From Candidatus Cloacimonas sp. (GTDB lineage: Bacteria; Cloacimonadota; Cloacimonadia; Cloacimonadales; Cloacimonadaceae): a DNA stretch of 41,982 nucleotides. Positions 17,426-26,352 of this stretch are shown here, piece by piece. How positions within the stretch are numbered: the first letter of the stretch is position 1; each line of letters opens with the position of its first letter. Made by a program: the position numbers and the translations under genes. A model generated the notes under the pieces. That model saw nothing but the letters and a program-made list of their open reading frames with translations, made no database searches and had not been told where the DNA came from. The stretch lies in assembly GCA_035403355.1 (NCBI GenBank), contig DAONFA010000020.1, forward strand, positions 1 through 41,982, in the 5' to 3' direction.

Positions 17426-18237
17426 AAGCCAAAATTCTATATTATATCCTTATTTTGCTGGTTCTGCTGGCTGGTATCATTACTTTTATCTTGCTCAGTA
17501 AAAGAGACCCGCTAAACGGTCCTGAAAGCATTGCCTTTGATGAAACAGGAAAACGCTTTCTCGTCTCCAATACTATGGGCAAAAGTATCACTTCCTTAAG
17601 TTTATCTGAACAATGGACTCCCTTTCTGGATGAAGGATTGGATGAACCACGAGGGTTAACTATTCACTCAGGCAAACTTTATGTTGCCGATAAAACAGCG
17701 ATTAAAATTATTAACCTGGATAATGCCGCTATTATAGATACCATCCAAATTCCCGGAGCGGTGATGCTCAACGACCTGGCATTTACCAAAAACGGGATCA
17801 TTTATACAACCGATACAGCCGGAAATTGCATATTTGTAATTGACCCCGCTAATAATAATATCCAAAAATTAGCTTCTCCTTTGCTGAAAAAACCCAATGG
17901 CATTATTTACGATATGCCCCGCAATCAAATGTTTGTGGTCTGTTTTACGGAAAAAAGTCCCATCTTATCTGTAAGCACTTTAGATAATAAGATAACTATT
18001 TTTATGGATAGTATTTATGATAATTTAGATGGCATCGCTATTGACGATTTGGGAAGAATATATATTACCTGCTGGGGTCAAGAGATGATTTTTGAAATTC
18101 CCCAGGAACAAAATCGCTATCTACCTACTTTCAAAAATATTAAAGCTGCTGCGGATATTTTTTATTACCTGCCGGAAAATCAACTAATTGTTCCCCTCTT
18201 CAACGATAATAAGATAATCCGTCTCCAACTTGAATAA
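17422..18237 (+). CDS. Membrane-anchored SMP-30/NHL-like beta-propeller protein
   Basis: The start at 17422 is preferred over an ATG 21 bases earlier, because AAAGGAG sits five bases before it and the ATG overlaps the cysS stop. The 271-residue product has an N-terminal membrane helix (ILYYILILLVLLAGIITFILL) without a lipobox cysteine, then repeats such as PESIAFDETGKRFLVSN, PRGLTIHSGKLYVAD, LNDLAFTKNGIIYTTD, PNGIIYD and LDGIAIDDLGRIYITCWG. These are blades of an SMP-30/gluconolactonase-like propeller facing the periplasm. No specific substrate can be inferred. It is likely co-expressed with the kinase-like gene it overlaps. Confidence 0.75.
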   Translation: MKAKILYYILILLVLLAGIITFILLSKRDPLNGPESIAFDETGKRFLVSNTMGKSITSLSLSEQWTPFLDEGLDEPRGLTIHSGKLYVADKTAIKIINLDNAAIIDTIQIPGAVMLNDLAFTKNGIIYTTDTAGNCIFVIDPANNNIQKLASPLLKKPNGIIYDMPRNQMFVVCFTEKSPILSVSTLDNKITIFMDSIYDNLDGIAIDDLGRIYITCWGQEMIFEIPQEQNRYLPTFKNIKAAADIFYYLPENQLIVPLFNDNKIIRLQLE

Positions 18238-18859
18238 TCCTAAAAACAATTCCATAACTTATCTGCCCGATTGCGTTATCAAATGTTTTAGCAACCCGAA
18301 ACACTTTCAGGCAGAACTTTTTGCTTATCAATCGGGTTTGGAAATGCTCCCCCAACTGCTTGATTATGCTGAACCAAACTGGATAAAAATGGAAAGAATA
18401 TGGGGTATTCCCTATCTTGATAATTTAATGAATTTTAAACCTGCGCTGCTGGCAGAAACCATTGCCCACTTTCATCTTGCTACTTATCATAACGGCAATT
18501 GCTTGTGTCATATAGATAATGCGCCTAAAAATATTCTCTTCTGCTCAGGTAAGTATTATTTTATTGACTTTGCCGAAAGCAATTATGCCTGTCCGGAAGT
18601 GGATATTACCCATCTTTTGCTTTTTTGGGCTGCCGATTTTCCTTATGCCCTTTTGCAAAGTTCAGTTTTAAGCTTTATTATTAGCTATCTGTCCATCTTG
18701 AAATTGGATAGTGCACGCTGGCATAATTCTCTGCTGGATAATATATCTCTTTTTGATAGCCGCAGATATATTTTCAGCAAACCACCAGGTAAACAGCCAA
18801 TAGATGTCCAAACAGCTAACCGTAATTGGCTGGCAGACCTTGATGCTATTATAACTTAA
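18230..18859 (+). CDS. Minimal kinase-fold (PKL) protein, TTG start
   Basis: The 209-residue product looks like a small protein-kinase-like phosphotransferase. A short N-lobe has the Lys of VIKCF and a Glu in AELFAY, a hinge region reads WIKMERI, and the catalytic loop HIDNAPKN gives Asp96 and Asn101. IDFAES supplies the metal-binding Asp113. The layout is that of Bud32/RIO, WaaP or aminoglycoside-phosphotransferase relatives, but much shortened. The substrate is unknown. No ATG suits the start; a TTG overlapping the preceding stop by eight bases is proposed, without a clear ribosome site, so the N-terminus is uncertain. It is the last gene of the plus-strand run. Confidence 0.65.
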   Translation: MNNPKNNSITYLPDCVIKCFSNPKHFQAELFAYQSGLEMLPQLLDYAEPNWIKMERIWGIPYLDNLMNFKPALLAETIAHFHLATYHNGNCLCHIDNAPKNILFCSGKYYFIDFAESNYACPEVDITHLLLFWAADFPYALLQSSVLSFIISYLSILKLDSARWHNSLLDNISLFDSRRYIFSKPPGKQPIDVQTANRNWLADLDAIIT

Positions 18860-19225
18860 TAAAATATAATGAAGTAATAAATTCTGCTCTAGGAAAAAGG
18901 TTTAGAAGGTTCATCTTCGATTTAGTTCCGCTCCAGTTCGGTTATAGCATAAATCTTATCCTAAATGAGTATCTTGGACTGTAGAGTGAAAGTATATTTA
19001 CTGAGTTGATCGATGGTCTTAATATCGGGTTTCTCCTGATTACACCGCTTGCTGCTAAAGCTGGTAACGTTATCGTCAGTTATATCTATTATAGTAGCTG
19101 CATAGGTATCATTGTTCTTAAGGATGATCCTATAAGTGGTTTCAGTTATAAGAGATGCACTGTTGATTAAATAGGAAAAGCTGCCAATTTTTTTAGGCAG
19201 CCTTTCTATACACTTTCTTTCGATA
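18860..19225. other. Intergenic region between convergent genes
   Basis: This holds a bidirectional terminator near its right end and, on the minus strand, a start-less open stretch that may be a gene remnant (18961-19230). Nothing else is recognised. Confidence 0.6.
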
Positions 19226-19230
19226 CTATT
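18961..19230 (-). pseudogene. Possible remnant of a secreted-protein C-terminus
   Basis: On the minus strand a 90-codon open stretch has no ATG, GTG or TTG start near its head and ends at a TAG. It follows the end of the giant protease gene in another frame. Its translation (for example ETTYRIILKNNDTYAATI and DITDDNVTSFSS) looks protein-like and resembles a beta-rich extracellular segment. It could be the decayed tail of a lost gene, or chance. It also spans the terminator hairpin. Confidence 0.3.
19180..19201. terminator. Bidirectional intrinsic terminator
   Basis: GCTGCC (19180-19185) and GGCAGC (19196-19201) form a 6-bp stem around a 10-base loop. It is followed by a T-rich run on both strands (TTTTCC on minus, CTTTCT on plus). 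It is placed to end the minus-strand giant protease transcript and the plus-strand kinase-like transcript. The short stem makes efficiency uncertain. Confidence 0.55.
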
Positions 19231-22200
19231 TTATAAGCATCATTTTACTAATTATAGTTACTCCACCTTGCTCTAATCGAGCAAAGTATACACCAGATGC
19301 AACTGGACAATTGCCATCATCCTGACCATTCCATACTACGCTGTGGTTACCACACTCTAATGACTCGTTCAAGAGATCTTTAACCTTTTGACCTCTGATA
19401 TTGTAAATGAACAGTCTGACGGGTGCTGTTTTTGGCAAAGAGAAATTGATAGTAGTTGAAGGATTAAACGGGTTTGGGTAATTTGAATGCAGCGCCAGCA
19501 CTGAGGGCATCGGTTGGTTGTTGGTTTTTAATGTTAACACACGAAAGCCATATAGTTCAGGCTCAATAGTTGGCTCATTAGCGATGTAATTGCCGGGTTG
19601 TATTGTAGCTGGGCTTGCAGAAATTGTACCCTTGCTTTCAGAATATAACATAAAGCTTAAAGCTCCACCGCCTTCATCCTCAGGAGTAGAATAGGCCAGT
19701 ATCTGGATGGGATATGCTTCATTGACTCTGGCTCCGATACACACATCATCTTGGAAAACTCCTATCTCAGTAAACTCCGGATTGCCCTCGATTGATGCAA
19801 TCATAATAGTTTCATAGTTTGGTTTTTCTTCATACTTGAAGTAAGAAGGTTTACGCGGGTCTACAATTATTGGTTTAGTGAGTCGATTGTTCCAAACAAA
19901 TTCGCAATCTCTAACTGTTCGTATCATGATAGAATCACCGTATTTCAAATGAGGACGAGAAAACCCATCATAAATCCATTCATCGCCATCTTTCTTCATA
20001 CTCCAATCTTCTGCCATGATGTAATCTATCCTATCTATGACTCCAGATAATGCCTCCCAGGGATAGACCATCTCATAGCAGGGATATGTAACCCAGTTCC
20101 ACTGCCCCTCTCTCAATTGATGTACCATCAGAGTATCAATTATAGTACCAAGCTCAAATAATCTAACTGATGTAGTGTCGTTTATGCGTAGTTTATACCC
20201 AGGCTCGCTTCTTAAATAAGATAAACCGTAATAGTTCCATTGGTTGTTACGATATTGCGCAATCCCATCACTGGATATAATATCTGTTAGAAATGGGCAT
20301 AATGAAGCATTAGCATAATCAATAGATGTTCCTACTTCATCTCTTTGTAAACGAGGGTACCCAACCCAGTTCCACCCTTTATGTATATTGCGTGTAACTT
20401 GCGGATATGGGCTTGGTTGAATATAACTTAAGTATAAATTCTGATTGACAACCCGTCGCCCATTTATCGAAGGAATATCTACAATAATTGACAAGCCGAA
20501 GTTCCCATATTGCTGATAGTATGGGAAATCGTTTACTATCGCAGCGTAAGCATACAAATAATTACCATACAAGCCGTCGCCAGCGTTCCCATCATTGTGG
20601 CTGCCATCATCATAAAGATCAACCGAAAACTGCCATTCACCTCTCTCAAGTAGAGCACTAACTCCAGCGTTAGAAATAGGTGTATTATAATCAAAAACTG
20701 AAACTTGCAATAGCAAAGGACAATCCACAGGGTACATTATAGGGATTTCCTCAACCGAAACAGTTAAATCAGAATCAACTTCACTTATTAGGCTATAAGT
20801 TAGTGTTGACGAGTAGTTGTTTGCAATGCTAGCATACCAGATTCCACTTTCTGGTGCATCAATTATGTATTTTTGAGTTGTAGAACCTAAACATTCTGGC
20901 TGATTATAAATAATCCCCGATGGTGAAGTCAAAGTAAATAATAAATTATCACTATGGTTATAGATTGTATTCCAAATTAAAGTAGTTCTTAGCTTATCAG
21001 CCAAATCATCGACCACGATTTGTAAGGTTTGGGTGGAGTTTGGCGGAATTGAGTGATTATTCTCGTATGATGGAGGATTTCCTCTCAAACGATTGATTAG
21101 ACGGCTTACAATCAATGACATATTTGATAGTTGTGGCACCTGATAAGCCACCCCATGTCCCCAGTACGCTATATTATTCATGTTCACAATACCACTGGAA
21201 ATATTGCCGAACCGCATAGTATAGCATTCAATATCTCTGGGATTATAATATGAATAGATGCTATTTCTAACATCATACATCCTATGAGGGTTGGTGTAAT
21301 GGGGGTTATTTTGATGTTCGGGGTCTATTGTTGGATGATGTTCTCCATCTGACAAAAGTACCATCCCCTTTTTCCTTTCTGTTAGAGTCCCAAACCTACT
21401 GTACCCATTTTTAAAAGGGACAAGTAAATCTGTATTACCTCCTGCACTTGGTAAGCCTACATTGTTGATAAAAGAGTTTTGATTTGATAAAGTAATAGAG
21501 TATAGTTGCGCTGCAGGTGTTGGGGATAAATTTGTAAACCCTCCATTCCAGTACGGAGGAATACCTTCATTAAAACCAAAAATATTAATCTTATCCCCAG
21601 GTAGCATAGCACTTATGAACCTTCTCGTTAGCTGTTGAAGATTTGCGCATTCTCCTACCATACTCTGTGAAAGATCAAGGGCTAACACTACATTAATCCC
21701 ATCATCAAAAACAGAGAAACCGGGACCATTGAGTCCATCAAAACCATCCCGGACATTTGCCCCGTTATAGGCGAAATGCAGCACCCCATTATTGCCAATA
21801 TCAACAAGGATGTCGTAATCTCCTACATCTGAAGCAGTCATTACAGGAGTGCTGGAATACCACACTCCGTCATTATCTGAAGTACCAGATACCTGACAGA
21901 TGATTGCATTCAAAGCTGATATATTCATCCCATCAGTATAGTCCTGATCCTCAACAATGTAAACCGTAAGAGGAGTATTCTGAGGGCAGTTTGTGACTTT
22001 CACATGAACCGGATCGCCGATCCGAAACATATTCTTATCCCTACCATTTGGAGGGTTGGATACCCCAGCACTGATCACTTGTGGTGTGAAATGAAGACCC
22101 CTGTCTGAATAGGCTTTATCAATTACTAACTGATTCGATGTTGTTGAATTCCTCATGAGGATATTGTAGAAATACCGGGGTTTGTATCTTAGGGGTTCGG

Positions 22201-23755
22201 TTGGGAGAACATTGTTAATTAGTGCATAAACGAGAAACTGGTTAAAATATGTGTCGCCCAGGCGATTTCTAATCTCCCACCATGCGGAGGATATTGTGTG
22301 TCGAACATCATAGTCTTCGTAGGTAATCTCATTTAACGAAAGAGAAGTTACAGTATTGATATGGTTTAAAACATCTATTCTTTGTGGATCCTGAGGATTT
22401 CCATAGATACAGTATGGTGATTCTATTGCTGCACAAGGCAGATACACAGCAAATGCTTCATCCATGGCGCTCATGGAGTCATTATTTGTTGGATTAAACA
22501 ATGTCCCGCCGAGAACCGAAAACACATTAGAATGAGATAATTCATGCCGTACTACATGAGATAGTTTACCAGCATTGGTGCTAATTCTGATTTCATTTAG
22601 TGAGGGATGAAAAGTCCCTCCGCTGGTATAGGGGTAATCTGTAACGACCTTAAGCCTCCATGGCTGATAAATCTCATCAACTACCAAATTATCTATGAAC
22701 TGTTGTTGATCATGGGAATGCCAATATGCATTTGCTGTCTTAGCATAATTATCGTGAAAATAGGCAGTTAATTGGTTTCCTGAAACATTCACCGAATCGT
22801 GTTGCACCGTCATCACATTTGGATGCACTACCACTCTAAAAATATCTCGATCATTAAGTTCAGCTTCTAACCATGTATATGTGCTATCTGATATTGTTTG
22901 GTTGCCAAACTGGTTTGCAAACAAACTATCGATTGGAGTTTTTAAAAGGACACCCCCCATAGCTTTTTGTGTTAGTTGAAAGTGGGTCGTATCTGTATAA
23001 GCCTCATTGTACACATCGCCTATAACACTTACATCAAAACTTCTTACAAATATGCTTGGGGTTCTACTTCTGATGGTAAGATTTGATACATCAACATTGA
23101 TTGTATAGTCCTCAAAATTCAATACATAGCAAAGGTAAAATTCCTTTCCGCCATCATTGTCGCCAAGAGTATAGGCTATCCTATGGTTGCATGGTATGAC
23201 ATCGGCTCCATTATATACTTCATCTTGCGATAGCTTTACAGCTTGCTTTAAGGTTATGTTGATTGGTATAATATCAGAGCTTATGTCTGCTGTATCATCT
23301 ACAATACTCAGCTTACATGTGGTAAAATTATAAGACATCTTAAGATATCCAAAACCTCCTTCTATCCTGTATCCATTTACAATTTGTTCATAACTGACCC
23401 TTGATCCGATAATGTTGCTTAATGTCTTTCCTTTGAATAACTGTCCCTCTTGTGCAGAGATATAGGGCTTTACTTTGGCAAGAACCCGATCAAAGACCTG
23501 CTTCATATAAACGGTATCTTGGGGGGCTGTTACAACTATGTCTCTAAAATTTCCGATTATGTTGGAGAATGTCATATACTGGTAATTATAAGTGATATCT
23601 CCCTCAAAACCCGTTTCGGCTTTGAATCTTGTAGCCCGTTCGTTTAAGATTGCTTGCTTTTGGATGTATTCCTCTGTTTGCTCATAAGGTAATCCTATCA
23701 AAGTGACCACCATAAGCAATAGACAGAATAGGCAAAACAAATACTTTTTCATCAT
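19226..23755 (-). CDS. Giant secreted metalloprotease/VWA protein with T9SS-type C-terminal domain
   Basis: The 1509-residue exported protein starts with a signal peptide (YLFCLFCLLLMVVTLIGL) behind a strong ribosome site (AGGAGG). A propeptide-like region is followed by a zincin motif HELSH (404-408), which suggests a metalloprotease; no third ligand is firmly identified. A von Willebrand A domain follows, with a complete MIDAS: DLSQS (694-698), a GGNTDL threonine and the LLSDGEH aspartate. Beta-rich regions come next. The last 90 or so residues begin SNYPNPFNPSTTINFSLP, a FlgD-like domain of the T9SS type A sorting group. It is probably surface-attached or released through the same route as the PorU-like protease. 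No partner gene is adjacent; a terminator follows. Confidence 0.85.
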   Translation of the reverse strand: MMKKYLFCLFCLLLMVVTLIGLPYEQTEEYIQKQAILNERATRFKAETGFEGDITYNYQYMTFSNIIGNFRDIVVTAPQDTVYMKQVFDRVLAKVKPYISAQEGQLFKGKTLSNIIGSRVSYEQIVNGYRIEGGFGYLKMSYNFTTCKLSIVDDTADISSDIIPINITLKQAVKLSQDEVYNGADVIPCNHRIAYTLGDNDGGKEFYLCYVLNFEDYTINVDVSNLTIRSRTPSIFVRSFDVSVIGDVYNEAYTDTTHFQLTQKAMGGVLLKTPIDSLFANQFGNQTISDSTYTWLEAELNDRDIFRVVVHPNVMTVQHDSVNVSGNQLTAYFHDNYAKTANAYWHSHDQQQFIDNLVVDEIYQPWRLKVVTDYPYTSGGTFHPSLNEIRISTNAGKLSHVVRHELSHSNVFSVLGGTLFNPTNNDSMSAMDEAFAVYLPCAAIESPYCIYGNPQDPQRIDVLNHINTVTSLSLNEITYEDYDVRHTISSAWWEIRNRLGDTYFNQFLVYALINNVLPTEPLRYKPRYFYNILMRNSTTSNQLVIDKAYSDRGLHFTPQVISAGVSNPPNGRDKNMFRIGDPVHVKVTNCPQNTPLTVYIVEDQDYTDGMNISALNAIICQVSGTSDNDGVWYSSTPVMTASDVGDYDILVDIGNNGVLHFAYNGANVRDGFDGLNGPGFSVFDDGINVVLALDLSQSMVGECANLQQLTRRFISAMLPGDKINIFGFNEGIPPYWNGGFTNLSPTPAAQLYSITLSNQNSFINNVGLPSAGGNTDLLVPFKNGYSRFGTLTERKKGMVLLSDGEHHPTIDPEHQNNPHYTNPHRMYDVRNSIYSYYNPRDIECYTMRFGNISSGIVNMNNIAYWGHGVAYQVPQLSNMSLIVSRLINRLRGNPPSYENNHSIPPNSTQTLQIVVDDLADKLRTTLIWNTIYNHSDNLLFTLTSPSGIIYNQPECLGSTTQKYIIDAPESGIWYASIANNYSSTLTYSLISEVDSDLTVSVEEIPIMYPVDCPLLLQVSVFDYNTPISNAGVSALLERGEWQFSVDLYDDGSHNDGNAGDGLYGNYLYAYAAIVNDFPYYQQYGNFGLSIIVDIPSINGRRVVNQNLYLSYIQPSPYPQVTRNIHKGWNWVGYPRLQRDEVGTSIDYANASLCPFLTDIISSDGIAQYRNNQWNYYGLSYLRSEPGYKLRINDTTSVRLFELGTIIDTLMVHQLREGQWNWVTYPCYEMVYPWEALSGVIDRIDYIMAEDWSMKKDGDEWIYDGFSRPHLKYGDSIMIRTVRDCEFVWNNRLTKPIIVDPRKPSYFKYEEKPNYETIMIASIEGNPEFTEIGVFQDDVCIGARVNEAYPIQILAYSTPEDEGGGALSFMLYSESKGTISASPATIQPGNYIANEPTIEPELYGFRVLTLKTNNQPMPSVLALHSNYPNPFNPSTTINFSLPKTAPVRLFIYNIRGQKVKDLLNESLECGNHSVVWNGQDDGNCPVASGVYFARLEQGGVTIISKMMLIK

Positions 23756-24136
23756 TCCTCCTACCTGAGTTTGTTCATTATTTATCTAAGTTTTAAATGT
23801 TGAGTCCCAAATGTTGGTGTAAATTCCAACTCATTGTTTCTCAGGTTCTTTGAGGGTATTTGATATCCCTCGTTACTCACAATCTATATAATGTCTAACG
23901 ACCAATTGCATAGTTTTCATCTCTTTTATACAAGTCAAGTCCTTTTTTTTCATCAAATGCTTCCTTGCTACGACCGAGCATATCAAATAAACTGCCAGGG
24001 CTTGTTTTTGAACAGTTAAAAATTTCTTTCCTCGCACATTACACTCTTTAATATATAGCCTCTTCAGCTACTGATACCACTATTCATAATAAGAATATCT
24101 TGCCAAGCAAAAAGTTGTTGGCATTCCCATATTTTT
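23756..24136. other. Intergenic region upstream of the giant protease
   Basis: No gene is recognised in these 381 bases. They hold the leader of the protease gene. GAGGG/CCCTC arms about 10 bases apart near 23853-23875 are a weak inverted repeat only. The right side borders the transposase remnant. Confidence 0.5.
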
Positions 24137-24643
24137 TCACCGGAGCCTTATTTTCATTTGGTGCCGGTCGATAAGTTCTGCTAAGCTTAGTTTCCGTTTA
24201 TACTGAATAATAAAGTTAATGCATACTATAATAACTTCAGCTATTCTGTAGGATATGCATTCTTTAGGTATAGCTAAATCTTCTTTTTTGTAATTTATTA
24301 TTTTAGGGAATCCAACGGTGAATTTGGCAATATACTTTTTAGACCTATAGATGAAGAACAATGCTAAAGCCATTAAAGCATTAAGATTTTTTGGACCTTG
24401 ATAGCTACCCAATCTCATATTTTCCCATCTTATGTTTTGCTGCATTTGGCGATGAACTTCTTCAATTGCCCAACGCTTTTTATAAATAGCTATTGCTTTC
24501 GCAACCAGCTCCAAAGCAAGCATATCCTGGCTGGCAAAATCACATAAAAGATAAAAGTCGTTTCTCCTTTGAAAACCTTTTCTAAAAATCTTAGATACAA
24601 CCAAACTAATCTCAACCGTATTTGATTTTTTAATGGGAAAGTA
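24137..24643 (-). pseudogene. IS4-type transposase, C-terminal remnant
   Basis: The readable frame covers only the C-terminal third of a DDE transposase of the IS4/DDE_Tnp_1 group. It includes the conserved block YKKRWAIEEVHRQMQQ with the third catalytic glutamate, then LGSYQGPKNLNALMALALFFIY. The open stretch begins after a stop near 24644 with KKSNTVEISLVVSKIFRKG. The catalytic aspartates and N-terminal domain are missing, and no terminal inverted repeats could be paired. A TTG at 24602-24604 could start a 155-residue peptide, but function as a transposase is very unlikely. Confidence 0.75.
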
Positions 24644-25245
24644 TTATGGGCTTTAAATGGCATAAAATTCTTGATTGCTAATTTTGGTTACGAAAAAATT
24701 AGAGGAGAAATCCACTTTCTCACTAAATAATAAAATTAATACCTTAGACATTTACACCATATATCTAACAATACAACAGTATGTTATAACTTATCCACAG
24801 CGTTTTTTTATGGGAATGCCTTGTATATTGTATTGAACAACATTTTTATGGACAAGCCATAAATAATGATTATATCATCCTATGATAATAAAAAAACAGG
24901 ATGAATACTATATGACAATGAAAGTAATGTTTTGTTGCTCAGATATGAGAAAAAATTGAGCTGGCAAAAGATACTTTACCCGATAGTTCCGTAGTTCTCA
25001 GACCTGTGATAGCAGCAGCTTTTTCCTGAAGGAAATTACAAGACAGAAGCTATGCTCCGTTCATAATTTTGATTTATAAATTTACTTTGTGGACTTAGTA
25101 TAACTACCTGGTGCTTAATCACTTATTTAACGCTCCCTTAACACTTCCGTAACGATCCTGTAACACTGCCTTAACTTTGTTAAGGAGTCGCTAAAGAAAT
25201 GTTAATGCAGCATAAACCTAAATAATGCAGTTGCGGGATAGTGGG
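24644..25245. other. Gene-poor AT-rich region
   Basis: No gene is seen. It contains one perfect DnaA-box sequence TTATCCACA (24791-24799), a short open stretch after 24910 that may be decayed coding sequence, and a TTAAC/GTAAC word array (25115-25192) related to the window-edge repeat. Confidence 0.5.
25115..25192. repeat. TTAAC/GTAAC word array related to window-edge repeat
   Basis: TTAACGCTCCC, TTAACACTTCC, GTAACGATCCT, GTAACACTGCC and TTAACTTTG follow each other at about 10-12 base spacing, ending TTAAGGAGT. The order ATCACT, TTAACGCT, TTAAGGAGT matches the element at 204-254, so this looks like a diverged relative with extra words. Function is unknown. Confidence 0.55.
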
Positions 25246-25450
25246 TTGGCAAATTCCAATTTGCCAAAAAGGATGCAATCCTTTAAAAAAAGTATGCTTG
25301 ACAGCATTTGCCGAATCGGAGTTCGGCAACCCAGGTTTTTCGTTACCGCTTGCTTTTCGGTAAAGAAATAAATCCCAAGAGGTGGGTTGACCAGGAGGTC
25401 AACCATCTGGGGTAAAACGACAATGCTGTCGTTTTTCCGGAAATTACCCC
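25246..25450. repeat. Array of seven short perfect hairpins
   Basis: Seven inverted repeats of different sequence follow one another with almost no spacing. They are TTGGCAAATT/AATTTGCCAA (25246-25267, loop 2), AAAGGAT/ATCCTTT (25268-25284, loop 3), ATGCT/AGCAT (25294-25307, loop 4), TTGCCGAA/TTCGGCAA (25308-25329, loop 6), TTACCG/CGGTAA (25343-25363, loop 9), GGTTGACC/GGTCAACC (25385-25404, loop 4) and AAAACGACA/TGTCGTTTT (25414-25435, loop 4). TGGGTTG (25242-25248) pairs with CAACCCA (25327-25333) around the first four. GGGGTAA (25409-25415) pairs with TTACCCC (25444-25450) around the last, next to the palindrome TTTCCGGAAA. Confidence 0.85.
25385..25404. repeat. GGTTGACC hairpin, copy 4
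   Basis: A perfect 8-bp stem with loop AGGA, preceded by GAGGTGG as in the other copies. It is one member of the hairpin array. Confidence 0.75.
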
Positions 25451-25502
25451 TCTCATCATCTCACTTCAATACATTCTTTATTCTAAACCCACTTCCAATT
25501 CT

Positions 25503-25562
25503 TTAATCTGCGTAATCTGCGTGAAATCTGCGAAATCTGCGTGAAATCTATGAAATCTATGA
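25503..25562. repeat. AATCTGCG(TG) word array
   Basis: Degenerate tandem words AATCTGCGT, AATCTGCGTGA, AATCTGCGA and AATCTATGA follow each other, about 8-11 bases each. They sit immediately downstream of the prepilin peptidase gene's stop. Confidence 0.7.
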
Positions 25563-25580
25563 GAGAAACCAGCTATGCGT

Positions 25581-26342
25581 TTAGATAACAGGTAGCAACT
25601 GGAAAATTGTTTCTTCTCCAATCACAGACCATAAAACCGCTGCCAGAACAATGAAGGTACCAAAAGCAAAGGGTTTGCTTTTATCTCTTATAAAAATAAG
25701 GAAATAGATAATGCCCATCAGGGCAGAAAGCAAGACGATGTAAGGTATGCCTGTTATGCCATAATAAACAGCCAACGCTGTAAGCAGCCAAATATCACCT
25801 CCACCCAGTCCTTCAGTTCCGCGTATTTTTTGATAAGCCCAAGCTAAAAATAGCAGCAAACAGAATACCACTGCTCCTGAAACCAAGCCATTTATGATAC
25901 CGACATCAGTTCCGGGTATAAAAACAAAGATGATACCTGTAATCAATAACGGAAAGGATAAAACATTAGGTATTATTTGATGGAAGGCATCTATAAAAAA
26001 AATGGGGATAAGGAAAGAGAAGAGCAGGATATATTTATAGAAGAGGAAAGAGTGTAAGCCATAGCGGAAAAACAACGCTAAAAATAAAATAGGGGTTATA
26101 GCTTCAACTACTATATGATGCCAGTGTATTTTAGCTCCGCATTTAGAACACTTTCCACCTAAAATAATGTAACTGATTATAGGTATATTCTGATAAAAGG
26201 GAATATGCTTTTTGCAATTCTCGCAATGTGAACCGGGGAAAATTATGGATTGCTTCTTAGGAATGCGGTAAATAAGCACATTAAAAAAACTGCCGAAAGC
26301 AGCGCCTAATACAGCAATGACAATGATTGTAAAGGTTAGCAG
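25581..26342 (-). CDS. pilD: Prepilin peptidase (type IV prepilin leader peptidase), probable CTG start
   Basis: PilD cleaves and N-methylates type IV prepilins or pseudopilins in the inner membrane. The family's conserved N-terminal helix is encoded upstream of the first usual start (a GTG at 26277-26279): the frame reads LLTFTIIVIAVLGAAFGSFF before NVLIYR. No ATG, GTG or TTG exists there before a stop. A CTG at 26340-26342 lies six bases after GGAG, just past the preceding stop, so it is proposed as start (253 residues). The methylase-type zinc cysteines (HCENC, KCSKC) and the two catalytic aspartates (FFIDAFHQIIPN, GLGGGD) are present, with many membrane helices. It follows the small secreted-protein gene. 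No pilin genes are in this window. Confidence 0.88.
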   Translation of the reverse strand: MLTFTIIVIAVLGAAFGSFFNVLIYRIPKKQSIIFPGSHCENCKKHIPFYQNIPIISYIILGGKCSKCGAKIHWHHIVVEAITPILFLALFFRYGLHSFLFYKYILLFSFLIPIFFIDAFHQIIPNVLSFPLLITGIIFVFIPGTDVGIINGLVSGAVVFCLLLFLAWAYQKIRGTEGLGGGDIWLLTALAVYYGITGIPYIVLLSALMGIIYFLIFIRDKSKPFAFGTFIVLAAVLWSVIGEETIFQLLPVI

Positions 26343-26352
26343 AAAACGCTCC

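Noticed and set aside
24791..24799. Replication origin at a perfect DnaA box
   Set aside because: Only a single box is visible, with no dnaA, dnaN or gyrB nearby and no clear unwinding element.
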